A stretch of DNA of 18,068 nucleotides, taken from contig JNEM01006017.1 in the NCBI GenBank assembly GCA_000697335.1, positions 1-18,068 of the forward strand, given 5' to 3'. The position numbers were made by a program, and so were the translations under genes. The notes under the pieces were generated by a model. It did no database searches and had not been told where the DNA came from. It worked only from the letters and a program-made list of their open reading frames with translations. The stretch comes from Conidiobolus incongruus B7586 (taxonomy: Eukaryota; Entomophthoromycota; Entomophthoromycetes; Entomophthorales; Conidiobolaceae). Below are positions 1 to 11,067 of the stretch, piece after piece; the first letter of the stretch is position 1, and each line of letters opens with the position of its first letter.

Positions 1-690
1 GTAGCAATATCACGCACTTGAGCAGTCAAATTGGAAGCCATTAAATTGACATTATTGGTCAAATCTTTCCAAGTACCACCTACATCCTTAACAATGGCCT
101 GACCTCCCAATTTTCCTTCTGTTCCTACTTCAAGAGATACACGAGTTACTTCAGTAGCAAAAGTTTGTAATTGGTCAACCATAGTGTTAATGGTGTCTTT
201 AAGGTCACGAATTTCACCTTTGACATCAACCGTTACTTTTTTAGACAAATCACCACGAGCCACAGCTTTACTAACATCAGCAATATCACGTACTTGAGCA
301 GTAAGATTAGAAGCCATTGTATTTACATTATCTGTTAATAATTTCCAGGTACCGCCGACACCTTCGACCTGAGCCTGTACACCTAACTTTCCTTCTGTAC
401 CGACTTCGTGAGCGACACGCGTAACTTCAGAAGCAAAAGAATTCAATTGGTCTACCATCGTGTTAAGAGTATTTTTCAAAATTAAGGTTTCTCCTTTGGC
501 ATTAATAGTGATCTTCTTACTCAAATCACCATTAGCGACAGCTGTACTGATCTCAGCAATGGCTCTGACTTGCTCTGAATGATTTGAGGACATTAGATTG
601 ACATTGTAAACCATTTGATACCAAGCTCCATGCATATCTTTCATATTGGCTAGAATACCTAATTTCCCTTCAGCACCAGTTTGACGCACA
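1..690 (-). repeat. Tandem 276-nt coding repeat (HAMP units)
   Basis: The DNA repeats with a 276-nt period, equal to 92 codons. The Trp codons of successive units lie at 623-621, 347-345 and 71-69. The segment GTACTTGAGCAGT near 288 recurs with one change near 12, and a more diverged copy lies near 564. These are the HAMP units of the kinase, not an independent repeat. The last copy is cut by the window edge. Confidence 0.9.
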
Positions 691-1426
691 ACATGATTGA
701 CTTCTGAGGTGAAACGTTCTAATTTACAGGCCATGGTATTCACAGCGGTTTTAAAATTCAGCAATGGTCCTTCTGAAACATCGCAATGTACTCTGCGTGA
801 GAGATCCCCCTGCTCAATAGCCTTAACAACTTGGGTACACTCATCCAAGACATCAACCCATTGTTGACTAATTGGAGGCTCTTGAATTTTCTTTATTGTC
901 GTTTTGCTATTAGAATCGGAATTTGAATTGGATGAAGAATCCGGTATCTTGATGGTACAAGAATTTTTGGTAATTTCCTTATTAGGATCATTGCAAGTAT
1001 TATTGGAAAATAAAGTATGATTATTATTCTTCTATTTGATGATAAAAAGTATATTATTAGTCATGTTATTAGTCATATTATATACAATTTTTATATTGTA
1101 AATGAAAATTGGTTAGATATTTAATAAAATGATAAATATACTATCTGGTGAAATTAATAATATATGTATCAAAATGACAAGCATTTAAAGACGACTGTGA
1201 GCAATTTATTACGGATATTTAAATAACTTACCTTGTAATTTTCTAATTCTTCTTGAAGTTGTGTTTGTCTGGTCCAAATTTGATTTATTAGTCTATCAAT
1301 GTGTTTGGTTTGTAGAGTGTGCTGGCCTTCAAAAACTGGGGGGAGTTGAATCGGTTTATGGAAATCGAGCTGAAAATTCACTATGAATTCCAATTGTCGC
1401 TCCACACAGTTCAAATAATCTATCAT
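1..1426 (-). CDS. nik1: Group III hybrid histidine kinase (Nik1/Os-1/DhkN type), N-terminal part
   Basis: Exons 1426-1232 and 1031-1 are joined in phase 0 across a 200-nt GT-AG intron (1231-1032). 408 residues are visible and the gene continues past the left edge, so the kinase and receiver domains are not seen. An in-frame TAA lies directly before the ATG at 1426, fixing the start unless another 5' exon exists. Residues 1-65 end in a probable coiled coil. Residues 66-117 are Asn/Ser-rich, with no membrane segment. From about residue 118 a HAMP array begins, with motifs such as GDLSKK, NTMVDQL, EVTRV and EGKLG. Trp202, Trp294 and Trp386 mark a 92-residue repeat. Such arrays are the hallmark of cytosolic fungal kinases that control the HOG osmotic-stress pathway and are the target of phenylpyrrole and dicarboximide fungicides (family knowledge). 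Identification is firm; orthology to Nik1 rather than a paralogue is likely. Confidence 0.93.
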
Positions 1427-4114
1427 TTAAACTTGAATATATTTATTATGAAATTAATATTAAATAATAAGAAACAAAAAGTGAGTATATTAGAATGAAT
1501 ATGAAGACGCTGCCTAAAAATAATCCAATCTGATATAAATGAAAGTAGGTTAGTTTCTTTTTAATAAAGGTAATAATTATTAAGAAACAGCTAGTCTATA
1601 AAACTCAATTAATAATCATCCATTAGTTTTCATTTGAGAATCACTGGACGGATCGCAATAAACTATGGGATCTCAGCAGATTCGATTCTTTCATAGTGCA
1701 TAAAAATTAATTAAATTTAATTATCCCAAGAAAATGGGGAATTGGATGATTTCATATTGAATTTCAACTTCTCAAACTCCTTTGTCAATCACCTTCAAAA
1801 TCTTGTCATTAAAATTATTTGAACCTTTCTATCCAATCAACTTCAGCCCTCCTCCCAATTTGGCAAATCTCCCAACTTGCTATGATGTAATCAATGTGAC
1901 TCAATTTAAACATAAGTGATACAATAATTTAAAGCTCAATTCAAAATGCTCTATATTCCCTGACTGCAAAATTGCATTAGTTCCAATAAATTATAGCTTT
2001 ATTCCGAAAATCAACTTGATTCTAGTGTATCTATCTGATATCCTAAGCATTCCTTTACCTGTCTTGACACATATATAAATAAGTCAAAGCATCAGAGTTT
2101 AATAAGAAAACTCAACTGGTGGATCATATTAAGGAATAGTAAATCAATTAAATGGATACAATTGAAGGATGATGCACTTGTGTACTTGAATATGTGAAAA
2201 ACTTGATCGAGTGTAATAATCAATTTAATTTATTCTCTTATTAACTATTACAGAATACTTTATCTTCTGAACAATAATAAAATCTTTGTTTAATTATTAT
2301 AACTATAATTATTATTTTCAGTTTATCCAATCTCTAATAACACTATAATTACTCTATTTCGATGCAAAAATTAAATTCAATATAAACAAATTCAGGTATC
2401 ACTGTTTATAAAAATAATGTTCAACTATCAATTTATAGTCCGATAGCTTAGTTACTATCAAATAATGCCACCATTCCAACCATTATCCATCTTGTTCTAA
2501 TAGAATATAATTGTATTCTCTCACAATCAGGACTATATTACCCAAATTATCCAAATATCGACCATTAATCTTATCTTAATAACCAATATCAATTTATTAT
2601 GCACATTTCCAATAAACCCTCAAAATTGTTAGAACCTGACTCAATTTGGTATATTCTAATACTAGGAAATATCTCAATTTTTTATCCATTTTTCTTTCCG
2701 GAACTCAAAGCTTGATGAAGGAAAAAGATTTGGGACTTGAGGATATTGTAATTCTTATATTTAGATACAATAGCTTTTTTAATGATTTAGATTATAATGA
2801 TTAATATTATCAATTTTATACTTCAATCATAATATTTATTTTTAATACCATAAATTTAAAAATTTCGAATATTCCGTTAATTATCATGATAAAAGATGAC
2901 AAATATTTTCAAGTTATTAGTCGAAATTTATCAAGTATATTTTATTAACCCAATAACTGATCAGATATTAGATAGGAATGTGATTATGAAACTTAATTTA
3001 ATATAATGGCTAGTAATGAGTATTTGTGCCAAGCATATGACCCTTAATTTAGCTATGTTTAAAATAAAAAGTTTAAACCTTGTTGATATATGTGGTTATG
3101 TTAAGTTTTCTTTTTGAATTACAAGGGATTTTTTATTTGAATTATTTCTCTATGCTAAACTTAAAGATTATATAAATTAATCTATAGAGAGAACAAATTA
3201 GAAATTTTCATCCTATAAAAATGTAAAATAGGTATTGAATTTTTTGCAATCTGGTGCTTTAAAGTTCTGAAATATAAATAATAATCATTTTATTGCTTGA
3301 TTTGATAATTCTAAATCTCAATCAGTAAAAGTATTTGATGGATTTCCAAAATTCTAAATTGTTACGAAAATTTTAATTTTGCATTATTTTAACATCCAAA
3401 AAATATTAATTGTTAGAAATTTCATAATCACCTCAATTAACAAATAGTTTGGAAATTGATATTAACTTTCTCTAAAACAATTATTTTTACAAGTTTTTGT
3501 CACAAAGCTTTAAATACAATAATCACTAATAAAAAAATAGTCTAAACTGATTTTTAAATTAATATTAATTTTATTTCACTGTTACCATTTTATTAATGAT
3601 TTAAAATTTTTGAAATTTCAAATTGTTTTCTAATTCTAAATATTGATTTATATAACAGAAAAAGTTCAAATTACTAAAAAGAATTATTAATAGCATTATA
3701 TTTTTAAATATTTTGGCAAGCACTAATCAAATCAAACAGTTTAATTTTGCATTGTATATTTAGTTATTATTTTATTGAAATAAGTTTGAATTAATTCAAT
3801 ATAATAATTAAAATTCAATAGTTTATTAGATATGTGAAATATTTAAACATTATCAACATATAGTTTATATTATTTCTATTATATTATCTAAAAAATTTGT
3901 TCGACTCGATATTCAATTTTTCATTAATATAAATTCAGAAATTCTCTTCATTGTAATTCATTATAAAACTAATTTATATTAATCACAATACAAGAAAATA
4001 AATTGTGACAATGATTAATCCCATAGTTTCAAATTCTTCCAATTATTATAAATTTCGTGATTGAAAATTTCAAATTAACTGAACAAATTAATTCAATAAT
4101 TTAACAAAATTGAG
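1427..4114. other. 2.7-kb AT-rich gap between divergent nik1 and MSH2
   Basis: No gene could be supported on either strand. The region should hold the promoters and 5' UTRs of both flanking genes, which point away from each other. About 1600-2760 is visibly less AT-rich than 2760-4100 and has short stop-free stretches, for example the plus strand at about 2040-2198. None is recognisable and none has joinable neighbours. No tRNA, long repeat or MluI cell-cycle box (ACGCGT) was seen. Confidence 0.6.
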
Positions 4115-7100
4115 ATGAATAATTCTAAAGATCAAGTTGACGAATTATCAAAATGTAAAAATTAAATAAAATTAAAACAACTATTGGCTAATTGAAATTT
4201 AGTAACTTCAACTGATAAATTTGTTGCAGTTTTGAAAACATTACCTCCAGTAATATCTTATTATCAAAGAATATAATTATTTTACTAATATTGTTAGTGT
4301 GACGAAGATACATTTAGGATATTCGAAAGACATAATAAAGTGATATATATTAGATACTGCGAAACTATATATGAATAACTTTTAATTAGGAGTTTTACAG
4401 TATGCATTTCGAAACTGCTAAATGGGCAAGTATGCTAATTTATAAAACTACAAATGTTCTCAAATATTTGGGAGGTAAATATCTTCATAATTGTATGAAT
4501 TTAGTGCTGATTTAAGCTTAGGCGATAGTCAGACAGGGATCCCTACCCTGAATTTAACACCTGCCATTGCTGAAAATTTTATGAGGGATCAAATTAAATT
4601 GAAGAAGATCGAATTGTGGGGGTCCACTTCGAAGAATGCGACACAGTTTGGTATTATTAAAAAGGCTAGTAGTTGTAATTTCATCTAAATATCATAAATC
4701 TAATATTCTGCCATTAGACTTCACCTGGTAATTATCAAGAGATGGAAGATATGCTCTTTGGCGAAGTTGAAATCACATCGTCTCCAATTGTAATGGCTGT
4801 GAAATTACAGGCGACTGGAGGCAGCAAAGTATTCAACTTGCTTCAATTTAAATTTCAATCTAACTTTATTCCCATATAGAAAATTGGCGTCTGTTTCTGT
4901 GATTCTACCATGCAAAATCTCCAAGTTCTCGAATTTTTAGATAATGACATCTTTTCCAATTTCGAGTCTTTAATCATTCAAATTGGTGTTAATGAATGTG
5001 TGATCAATTTATCTGAAAAGAATTATGATCATATCAAATTGCAAGAGATCTTAACAAGATGCGAAGTTATGATCACTAAAGCTCAATCAAGTAATTTATT
5101 GAATTCAATCAATAATTTATTGGCTAATCTTGTATAGACCAATTTGATTCCAGTTCAATTTCTCAAGATTTGTGCAGATTACTAAAATCTTCCATCAATG
5201 TTGAAACTTTAACTGAACTGAATCTTCCTATCGCTATGGGATCCACCTCATGCTTAATTAGATATCTCCAGCTATTAGACTATCCCGACAATTTGAACAG
5301 TTATACCATTGCAACTTACAATCTATCCCAGTATGTTAGGTTAGACGGCTCTGCATTCAAAGCTTTGAATCTGATGCCAGGGCCCAAAGACTCCAACAAA
5401 TATTCCAGCTTATTTGGATTGCTGAATCATTGCAAAACATCTCAAGGATCTCGTTTATTGTCTCAGTGGCTTAAACAACCTCTCACAAATCCCCAAGACA
5501 TACAAGAGCGCCTTGACCTAGTACAAATATTTCTAGAAGACTACCAATTAAAGAATAGATTCCACAACGAATTACTCAAGTCAATCCCTGATCTCTGTAG
5601 AATTTGTAATAGGGTGAAACGAGGCAAAAGCCATTTACAAGATGTGATTCGTTTATACCAAGTGGTCATAAAACTTCCAGAATTTATCCAAGCCCTCGAT
5701 GAGAGTCAGTATTGTGAAAAATTAGATTCAGTGTACACTAAATTCTTGAAGGAATATACGGAATCACTCCAAAAGCTTCAAGAGATGGTTGAAACCACGG
5801 TTGATTTGAAGGCTGCCGACAGTCACCAATATAAGATCAAGCCTGAATTTGACCCCAAGTTGAAGGAACTCGATCGCCAACTCGATCAAATTTTATCCGA
5901 TATCACCCCATTACACGAGCAGATGGGTCGCAACCTGGAGCTAGAACTTGATAAAAAATTAAAGTTGGAGCGTTCCACTAATTATGGCTACTGCTTTCGT
6001 GTCACACGTACCGATGCAAGTCGTCTACGCGGCGATTCATCTATTATCGAACTCGCAGTCCAGAAGACGGGAACTTACTTCACCACCAGAAAATTGAAGC
6101 AACTCGCCGAGGAGTATGAAGATTTGACAGAAAACTACAAGAAGGTGCAATCAGAACTCGTTGCTGAAATCTTGAAAATTACTTCAACATACTGCTCCAT
6201 CCTCGAATCGCTCAATGGACTAATCGCTCACTTGGATATTATTGTTAGTTTCGCACGAGCTGCTGAATCTGCTCCTTGTACTTATGTCAAACCAACTATT
6301 CTAACTGGCGACAATGACAAACTCCAACTGAGGGGGGCTAGACATCCCTGTCTGGAGCGTCAAGATGACGTCTCGTTCATTCCTAATGACCTTTATATGG
6401 AAAGAGACAAGAAAGAATTTTTGATTATTACTGGTCCCAATATGGGAGGCAAATCTACCTATATCCGTCAAACTGCTATCATCGTCCTTATGGCCCAAAT
6501 TGGATCCTTCGTACCTTGTACGGAGGCCAACATCTGTATTTTCGACGGTATTTTGGCACGTGTTGGGGCTGGCGACAGTCAATTGAAAGGTATTTCAACG
6601 TTCATGGCAGAAATGCTAGAAACTGCTAACATTATCAAATCTGCTACGTCCAAAACACTTATTGTAATTGACGAATTGGGACGAGGTACCAGCACATACG
6701 ATGGTTTCGGTCTTGCATGGTCCATCTCGGAGCATATTTCTACTCAAATTAAAGCATTCTGCTTATTTGCTACTCATTTCCATGAACTCACAACACTTAA
6801 GGATAAGGTACCAACTGTCCACAACTTGCATGCTACAGCTCATGTGGATTCTTTCAATCGCAAAATGGCTCTATTGTACGAAATTCGCGAAGGCGTCTGC
6901 GACCAAAGTTTTGGTATTCACGTAGCAGAAATTGCCAACTGTCCCAACGCAGTGGTCAAATTGGCCAAGCGCAAGGTGGAACAGCTGGAAGCTCAAGAAC
7001 AACATACTGATCAAAATCTCGAATTGAGTTCCGGTGAGATTGAAGAAGGATTAAGAAAGATGAAACAGTTTAAAGAATTTGTTAATAGGTCGGATAAGTC

Positions 7101-7179
7101 GCAATTAGATGAGTTAAAAACTAAAGCTAAGGAACTCTCACAGGATCCTTATATTAAAAAGATTTTGGAGCAATTCTAA
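4115..7179 (+). CDS. MSH2: DNA mismatch repair protein MSH2
   Basis: Eight exons: 4115-4154, 4203-4249, 4298-4339, 4390-4474, 4522-4664, 4718-4828, 4880-5090 and 5138-7179, giving 906 residues (human MSH2 has 934). MSH2 pairs with MSH6 or MSH3 to bind mismatches and loops in nuclear DNA. The four tiny first exons were found by matching to the MutS N-terminal domain: FVAVLKTLPP, then TFRIFER, EFYSMH and TNVLKYLGG align to human FVRFFQGMPE, TVRLFDR, DFYTAH and QGVIKYMGP. The ATPase core is intact: Walker A GPNMGGKST at 659-667, STFMAE at 713-718, Walker B DELGRGTST from 738, and THFHEL at 772-777. Connector, lever and clamp domains lie between. Introns are 47-53 nt. Intron 5 needs a GC donor (separate entry). 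All seven introns lie in the first kilobase, and the last exon covers 2 kb. Identification is certain; the first exon is the least sure join. Confidence 0.96.
4665..4717 (+). other. MSH2: GC-AG intron within MSH2
   Basis: The frame requires exon 5 to end in phase 0, because exon 6 reads TSPGNYQ..., matching human KASPGNL.... All nearby GT dinucleotides (4669, 4672, 4675) are in phase 1 and lead to a stop soon after the TTAG acceptor at 4717. A GC donor at 4665, AAG|GCTAGT, is in phase 0 and pairs well with U1 at positions -2, -1, +1 and +4 to +6. A CTAAT branch site lies at about 4700. The joined protein reads KKTSPGNY. The alternative is a one-base sequence error. Confidence 0.7.
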
Positions 7180-7240
7180 TCTTAAATACATATACCATTG
7201 ATTCATTTTTTATGATAAAATAAAATTTATTAATAAATAA
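7180..7240. terminator. Shared 3' end region of convergent MSH2 and IST1
   Basis: Only 61 nt separate the two stop codons. AATAAA hexamers serve both directions: plus strand at 7219-7224 and 7232-7237, and minus strand at 7231-7226 (TTTATT on the plus strand). The minus hexamer starts 10 nt after the IST1 stop. Real cleavage sites probably lie inside the opposite gene, so the transcripts would overlap. Hexamers arise easily in such AT-rich DNA, so the precise sites are uncertain. Confidence 0.5.
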
Positions 7241-8231
7241 TTAATTTTTTTTAAGAGCTTCAAACCTCTGCATTAGTTCCTCAAAATTGGGAATGGAACT
7301 ATTGGTGATAATTGAGGGCTTTGGCAACGATGTTTCAATGGATTTTTGAGGTGGATCTGGAAACAGATTGATCTCACTATCGTTTTTGGGTGCATTGGTT
7401 GCTTGAGATATAGCATTGGTCTTAGCTGATGCAGGGTCTATTTCAGATTCTATTTCGTTTTCATCAATTCCCAAATCCTGAATAATAATATTAGTCATTG
7501 CATATCCAATATGAATAATAATACATTTACCAACAAAGGATCGCTCGACAGATTAGGTAATTTGATATTGTACATCTTGGCAATTTCTTTCAAATATTGC
7601 TCGACCAAGAAAGGGTCTGGGGTTTGCACAGTCAATTTGTGTACCAATCTGGGATTGACAATATTTTCCTTATTTTCAATGCTGTTCATCACGAATTCTT
7701 TCCCGTATTTGTATGTTAATTGCTCTCTGATCTAATTGAATATTTAGTTAAAAATATATCAAATATAATATTACACAATTTACCAATGTTAACTCCTTGA
7801 CCTCTGCACACCTTGGCGAAGCGTATAAAATGGATTGAATAGCTTCTTTGAGCCCTTCATCACAAGTTCTGAAATATAAGAGATAAATATCTATATTTTA
7901 GTAATAAATGCATCATATTATACCTCATCTGATCTAAAATTCCAAACCTAGCCAATACCAACTCCACATACAATTGTAACATATCCAAAGCTTCAATAGC
8001 GTAATCTTCCCTAATGATATGCTCTACCTAAATTACAATTAATACCATATATTAAATAATAACTAACAAAAATACTCTAATCTTAGCACTCTCCAACTGC
8101 TGCTGCTCCAGCATGGTAGCAATTGCCCTACGCTGGTGCTCATTTTGCGACCTCTTTTTCGCTTTGAGATGGTTGAGACGATTTACACTCAATTTGAGTT
8201 GGACTTTGAGGCGATTAGAATTGAATACCAT
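7241..8231 (-). CDS. IST1: IST1-like regulator of ESCRT-III/Vps4
   Basis: Five exons: 8231-8076, 8027-7924, 7868-7784, 7731-7531 and 7477-7241, giving 260 residues. IST1 folds like an ESCRT-III subunit and regulates the Vps4 ATPase in multivesicular-body sorting and membrane scission at endosomes (family knowledge). The IST1 domain is clear: an N-terminal basic helix (SNRLKVQLKLSVNRL), then KIRVEHIIREDYAIEALDM, LYVELVLARFGIL, CDEGLKEAI, IREQLTYKYGKEF, NPRLVHKLTVQ and VEQYLKEIAKMYN. A linker rich in Asp, Glu, Ser and Pro follows. The last residues, LMQRFEALK (250-258), resemble a MIM1 motif that binds the MIT domain of Vps4. Introns are 48-55 nt, and each join restores known family sequence. 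The neighbour MSH2 is unrelated in function. Confidence 0.93.
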
Positions 8232-9518
8232 TCTAGTTTATCTTTTAATAAAATAATTGCTTTGGTTTGGTGGTGAATATTATGTAGATTTTGATAATAA
8301 ATGATGACTTGATTCAATATAAAATTTAAATTTAATAATATTTTAAGTGATGATTATGGGACAGTAAGTTCTTATTGGTTAATATTGGTAATAATTTTAA
8401 GATAATTTAGATATCAAATCAATATTTCTTGGAATTGGATTAGAATTATTATAATAAGTATTATCAATACATTGTGATATATATATCATTTATTTTAGCT
8501 TTAATTTTTTCCGATGTTTTTTAAAAATTGTTCAGATTTTGCCATATTACTTTAATTCATTAATCAATTACAAGTTGTACTTGTCTCGAATTATTCCCAA
8601 GTAGATATAATGTTATTCATATTTTACAATGAATATCATTACTAAATTGAAATTTTTTATTTTCAGATAGCTAATATACTTAAATAAATTAATATATTTT
8701 AATTATATAGATATTATTCCAAATTTTTTGATATTATAGCACTAAATTATGGATATTCAAGAAATTGAATAATATAGAGTAATTGGTCACAAAATCAAAT
8801 TTTATTAATTGATGTATTGATCAATAATAGTAATATGGTTAATTGATAATATTATTATCAGCTATTTAATTAATATAATATATATTTTATTTTTGAACTA
8901 GTTATAATTTAAAGCAAATAATTTCTGAAATAAATTTTCTTAAAATTTCAATATAAATTTAACAATAATTTAATGTGAAAATTTGACTCAAATATTAATT
9001 TCAATAATAATACAGTATCATTGTCTTTGGCAAATTTTATATTATCAATTCCATAAAATAAATTCATATTAAGAAATTGTTCCGAACTATTGTTTATATC
9101 ATTTATTTTCATCTTAATCATTTCTTAATCAAATTTTTTTCTTATAATTAATAATTTTTTAAAAAAATTTAAGGTCAAAGAAATGAGCATTTATTATCAT
9201 CTTACTTAAATTTTTTAGCTTGAGATAAAAACATTAACAGTTAGCCAAGTTTTTATTTTCATTATATATCAAATGATTTTAATTTAGCTATCATTTGATA
9301 TAGATAACAGTATATAAACTCATGATTATTAAGAAAATGATTTTAAACTTCACAACCCTACAGATAATAAATGTGATATAGAAAATTTATAATGATTTAA
9401 TAAGAGTAAATATAAATGACAATATAATATAAATAATAAAAAGGTTATGAACTATTGAAAATATTTTTGAAATTTATAGATATTGATTTAAGCTTATCAT
9501 TTAATTTAATCCAAGGGT
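8232..9518. other. AT-rich gap upstream of IST1 and downstream of MPP-beta
   Basis: 1.3 kb with no supportable gene on either strand. It should contain the IST1 promoter (right of 8231) and the 3' UTR of the peptidase gene (left of 9519). Sequence is mostly A/T runs with frequent stops. No RNA gene or repeat was recognised. Confidence 0.6.
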
Positions 9519-11067
9519 TTAGTATCTGTTCCAAGCCATGCCACCACGGATACGGTTGTAGTCAGGAAGACATTCGACGGGACCGTAACCAACAACGGCA
9601 ACTTCACGGTCCCAGAGGTTTTCACCAGCAACGCGACGAACATCGGCGGCAGTGATTCGATCGATCAAGGCAGCGGCTTCGGTGGGGGCAACACGCTTAC
9701 CAGTGGTAACCAATTGGCGACCAATGTCTTCGGCGATGGGAGTGGTACCATCTAAAGAGAAGAGGAGATTGGCTTTGAGTTGTTGCTTGGCACGTTCGAC
9801 TTCACCTTCAGTAACGGAGGTGGTGAGTCTAGACCATTCACCGGTGACATTGTTGATCAAGTCATCAATGCAGTCCTTGTTTTCGGTGATGAGGTAAATA
9901 CCCCATAAACCGGTATCAGAGTAAGAGGTATTGAAGGACATGAAGGAGTTAGCCAAGTTGTGCTTTTGAACGACTTGGGACAAACGGGAGGACATGAAGT
10001 TGTTGGAACCAAGAGAGCGATCCCAGTTACCAATCAAAGAGCTCATTAATAACATGGTGTAGTAATCAGGGGAGTTCCAGCTGACACCTTCAACAGCGAG
10101 AGCAATGTGGGCAGCGGGGATATCATCATAGCGGATACGAACTTCAGAACCAGTGAAGTTGGGCTTTTGCTTGTTGACAACAGAGGGGGTGCTGTTAGCT
10201 CCGGGAAGATTGGAGAAATGCTTGGAAGCCAATTCAACTAATTCTTCGTGGTTAACACTTCCGGAACCAACTAAAACAGTGTTATGAGGGTTGTAGTGTT
10301 GTTCAATGTAAGAGCGGAGATCTTGGGAATTGATAGATTTGATGTTTTCCTTAGGTCCCAAAATAGTACGGCCCAAAGCGTGGCCTTGGAAGGCAGTAGC
10401 GTGAAGGTGATCAAAAACAACTTCTTCGATCTTTTTTTCGACTTCGATCTGTTCAGTCAAAATGACATCTCTTTCACGTTCAATAGCTTTGTGATCAAAA
10501 GTAGAGTTTTGAAGAATGTCAGCAAGGATATCAACAGATTTATCAACATCAGATTTGAAACATTTGGCATAGTAGACAGTTTGTTCTCGAGAAGTGTAAG
10601 CGTTAAGATGACCACCCATATTTTCAATAGCTAATTCTAAATCTAATTGGCTACGAGTTTTGGTACCCTATATAAAAGATTAGCTATGAAATTAAAGCTC
10701 CTGACATTAATATATACCTTGAAGGCCATATGTTCTAAAAAGTGAGCAGTACCGTTATTTTGGGCGTTTTCAGCACGGCTACCAGCATCGATCCAAACAC
10801 CAACGGTGGCAGTTTGGGCTTCAGGATGAGTTTCAGTAGCAACGGTCAAACCTGAAGGAAGAACAGTGACCTTGGTGGAAGGTAAGGAGTAAGAAGATTG
10901 AGCATGGGAGGCCAGAGAAGCGGTGGCATTTCTCCAAATGGGTTGTAAATTCTAAATGAAAATATTAATCAATTGGTTCGATTCTAAAGACTAGCTGAAG
11001 AAACTGGAAGGCGCAATTATACCTTATTGAATTTGGAGATATTTCTAGATAAAAGTCTGGAGGCCAT
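9519..11067 (-). CDS. MAS1: Mitochondrial processing peptidase, beta subunit
   Basis: Three exons: 11067-11023, 10951-10718 and 10667-9519, giving 475 residues, the usual length. Beta-MPP is the catalytic partner of alpha-MPP and cleaves presequences from imported matrix proteins; in some fungi the same protein is also core I of the bc1 complex. The N-terminus ([15 protein letters not shown]...) is Arg/Ser-rich and non-acidic, as expected for a mitochondrial targeting signal. The inverted zinc motif HFLEH gives H85, E88 and H89, and the third ligand E165 lies 76 residues later, the family spacing. Other blocks are [46 protein letters not shown] and [15 protein letters not shown]. The active zinc site separates it from inactive alpha/core proteins. 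GC content and codon use (many CGT, GGT, GCC, ACC) stand far above neighbouring genes, suggesting high expression. Introns are 71 and 50 nt. Confidence 0.97.

Noticed and set aside
2442-2459. D-arm-like hairpin GATAG...CTATC with TAGCTTAGTT
   Set aside because: No acceptor, anticodon or T stem can be drawn around it; a chance hairpin.
4491-4688. Possible separate 65-residue gene
   Set aside because: It has a TTG start and is MSH2 exon 5 with intron sequence read through at both ends.
4669-4717. GT-AG version of MSH2 intron 5 with donors at 4669, 4672 or 4675
   Set aside because: All three are in phase 1 and lead to a stop within a few codons after the acceptor.
7511-7735. 74-residue plus-strand open frame
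   Set aside because: It is antisense to IST1 exon 4 and lacks any family match.
10284-10634. 116-residue plus-strand open frame
   Set aside because: It is antisense to MPP-beta and reflects that gene's codon bias; no recognisable protein.
10975-10984. Perfect tRNA B-box-like word GGTTCGATTC on the plus strand
   Set aside because: It lies in intron 1 of MPP-beta; the T stem has four of five pairs but no matching acceptor stem or D arm exists upstream.
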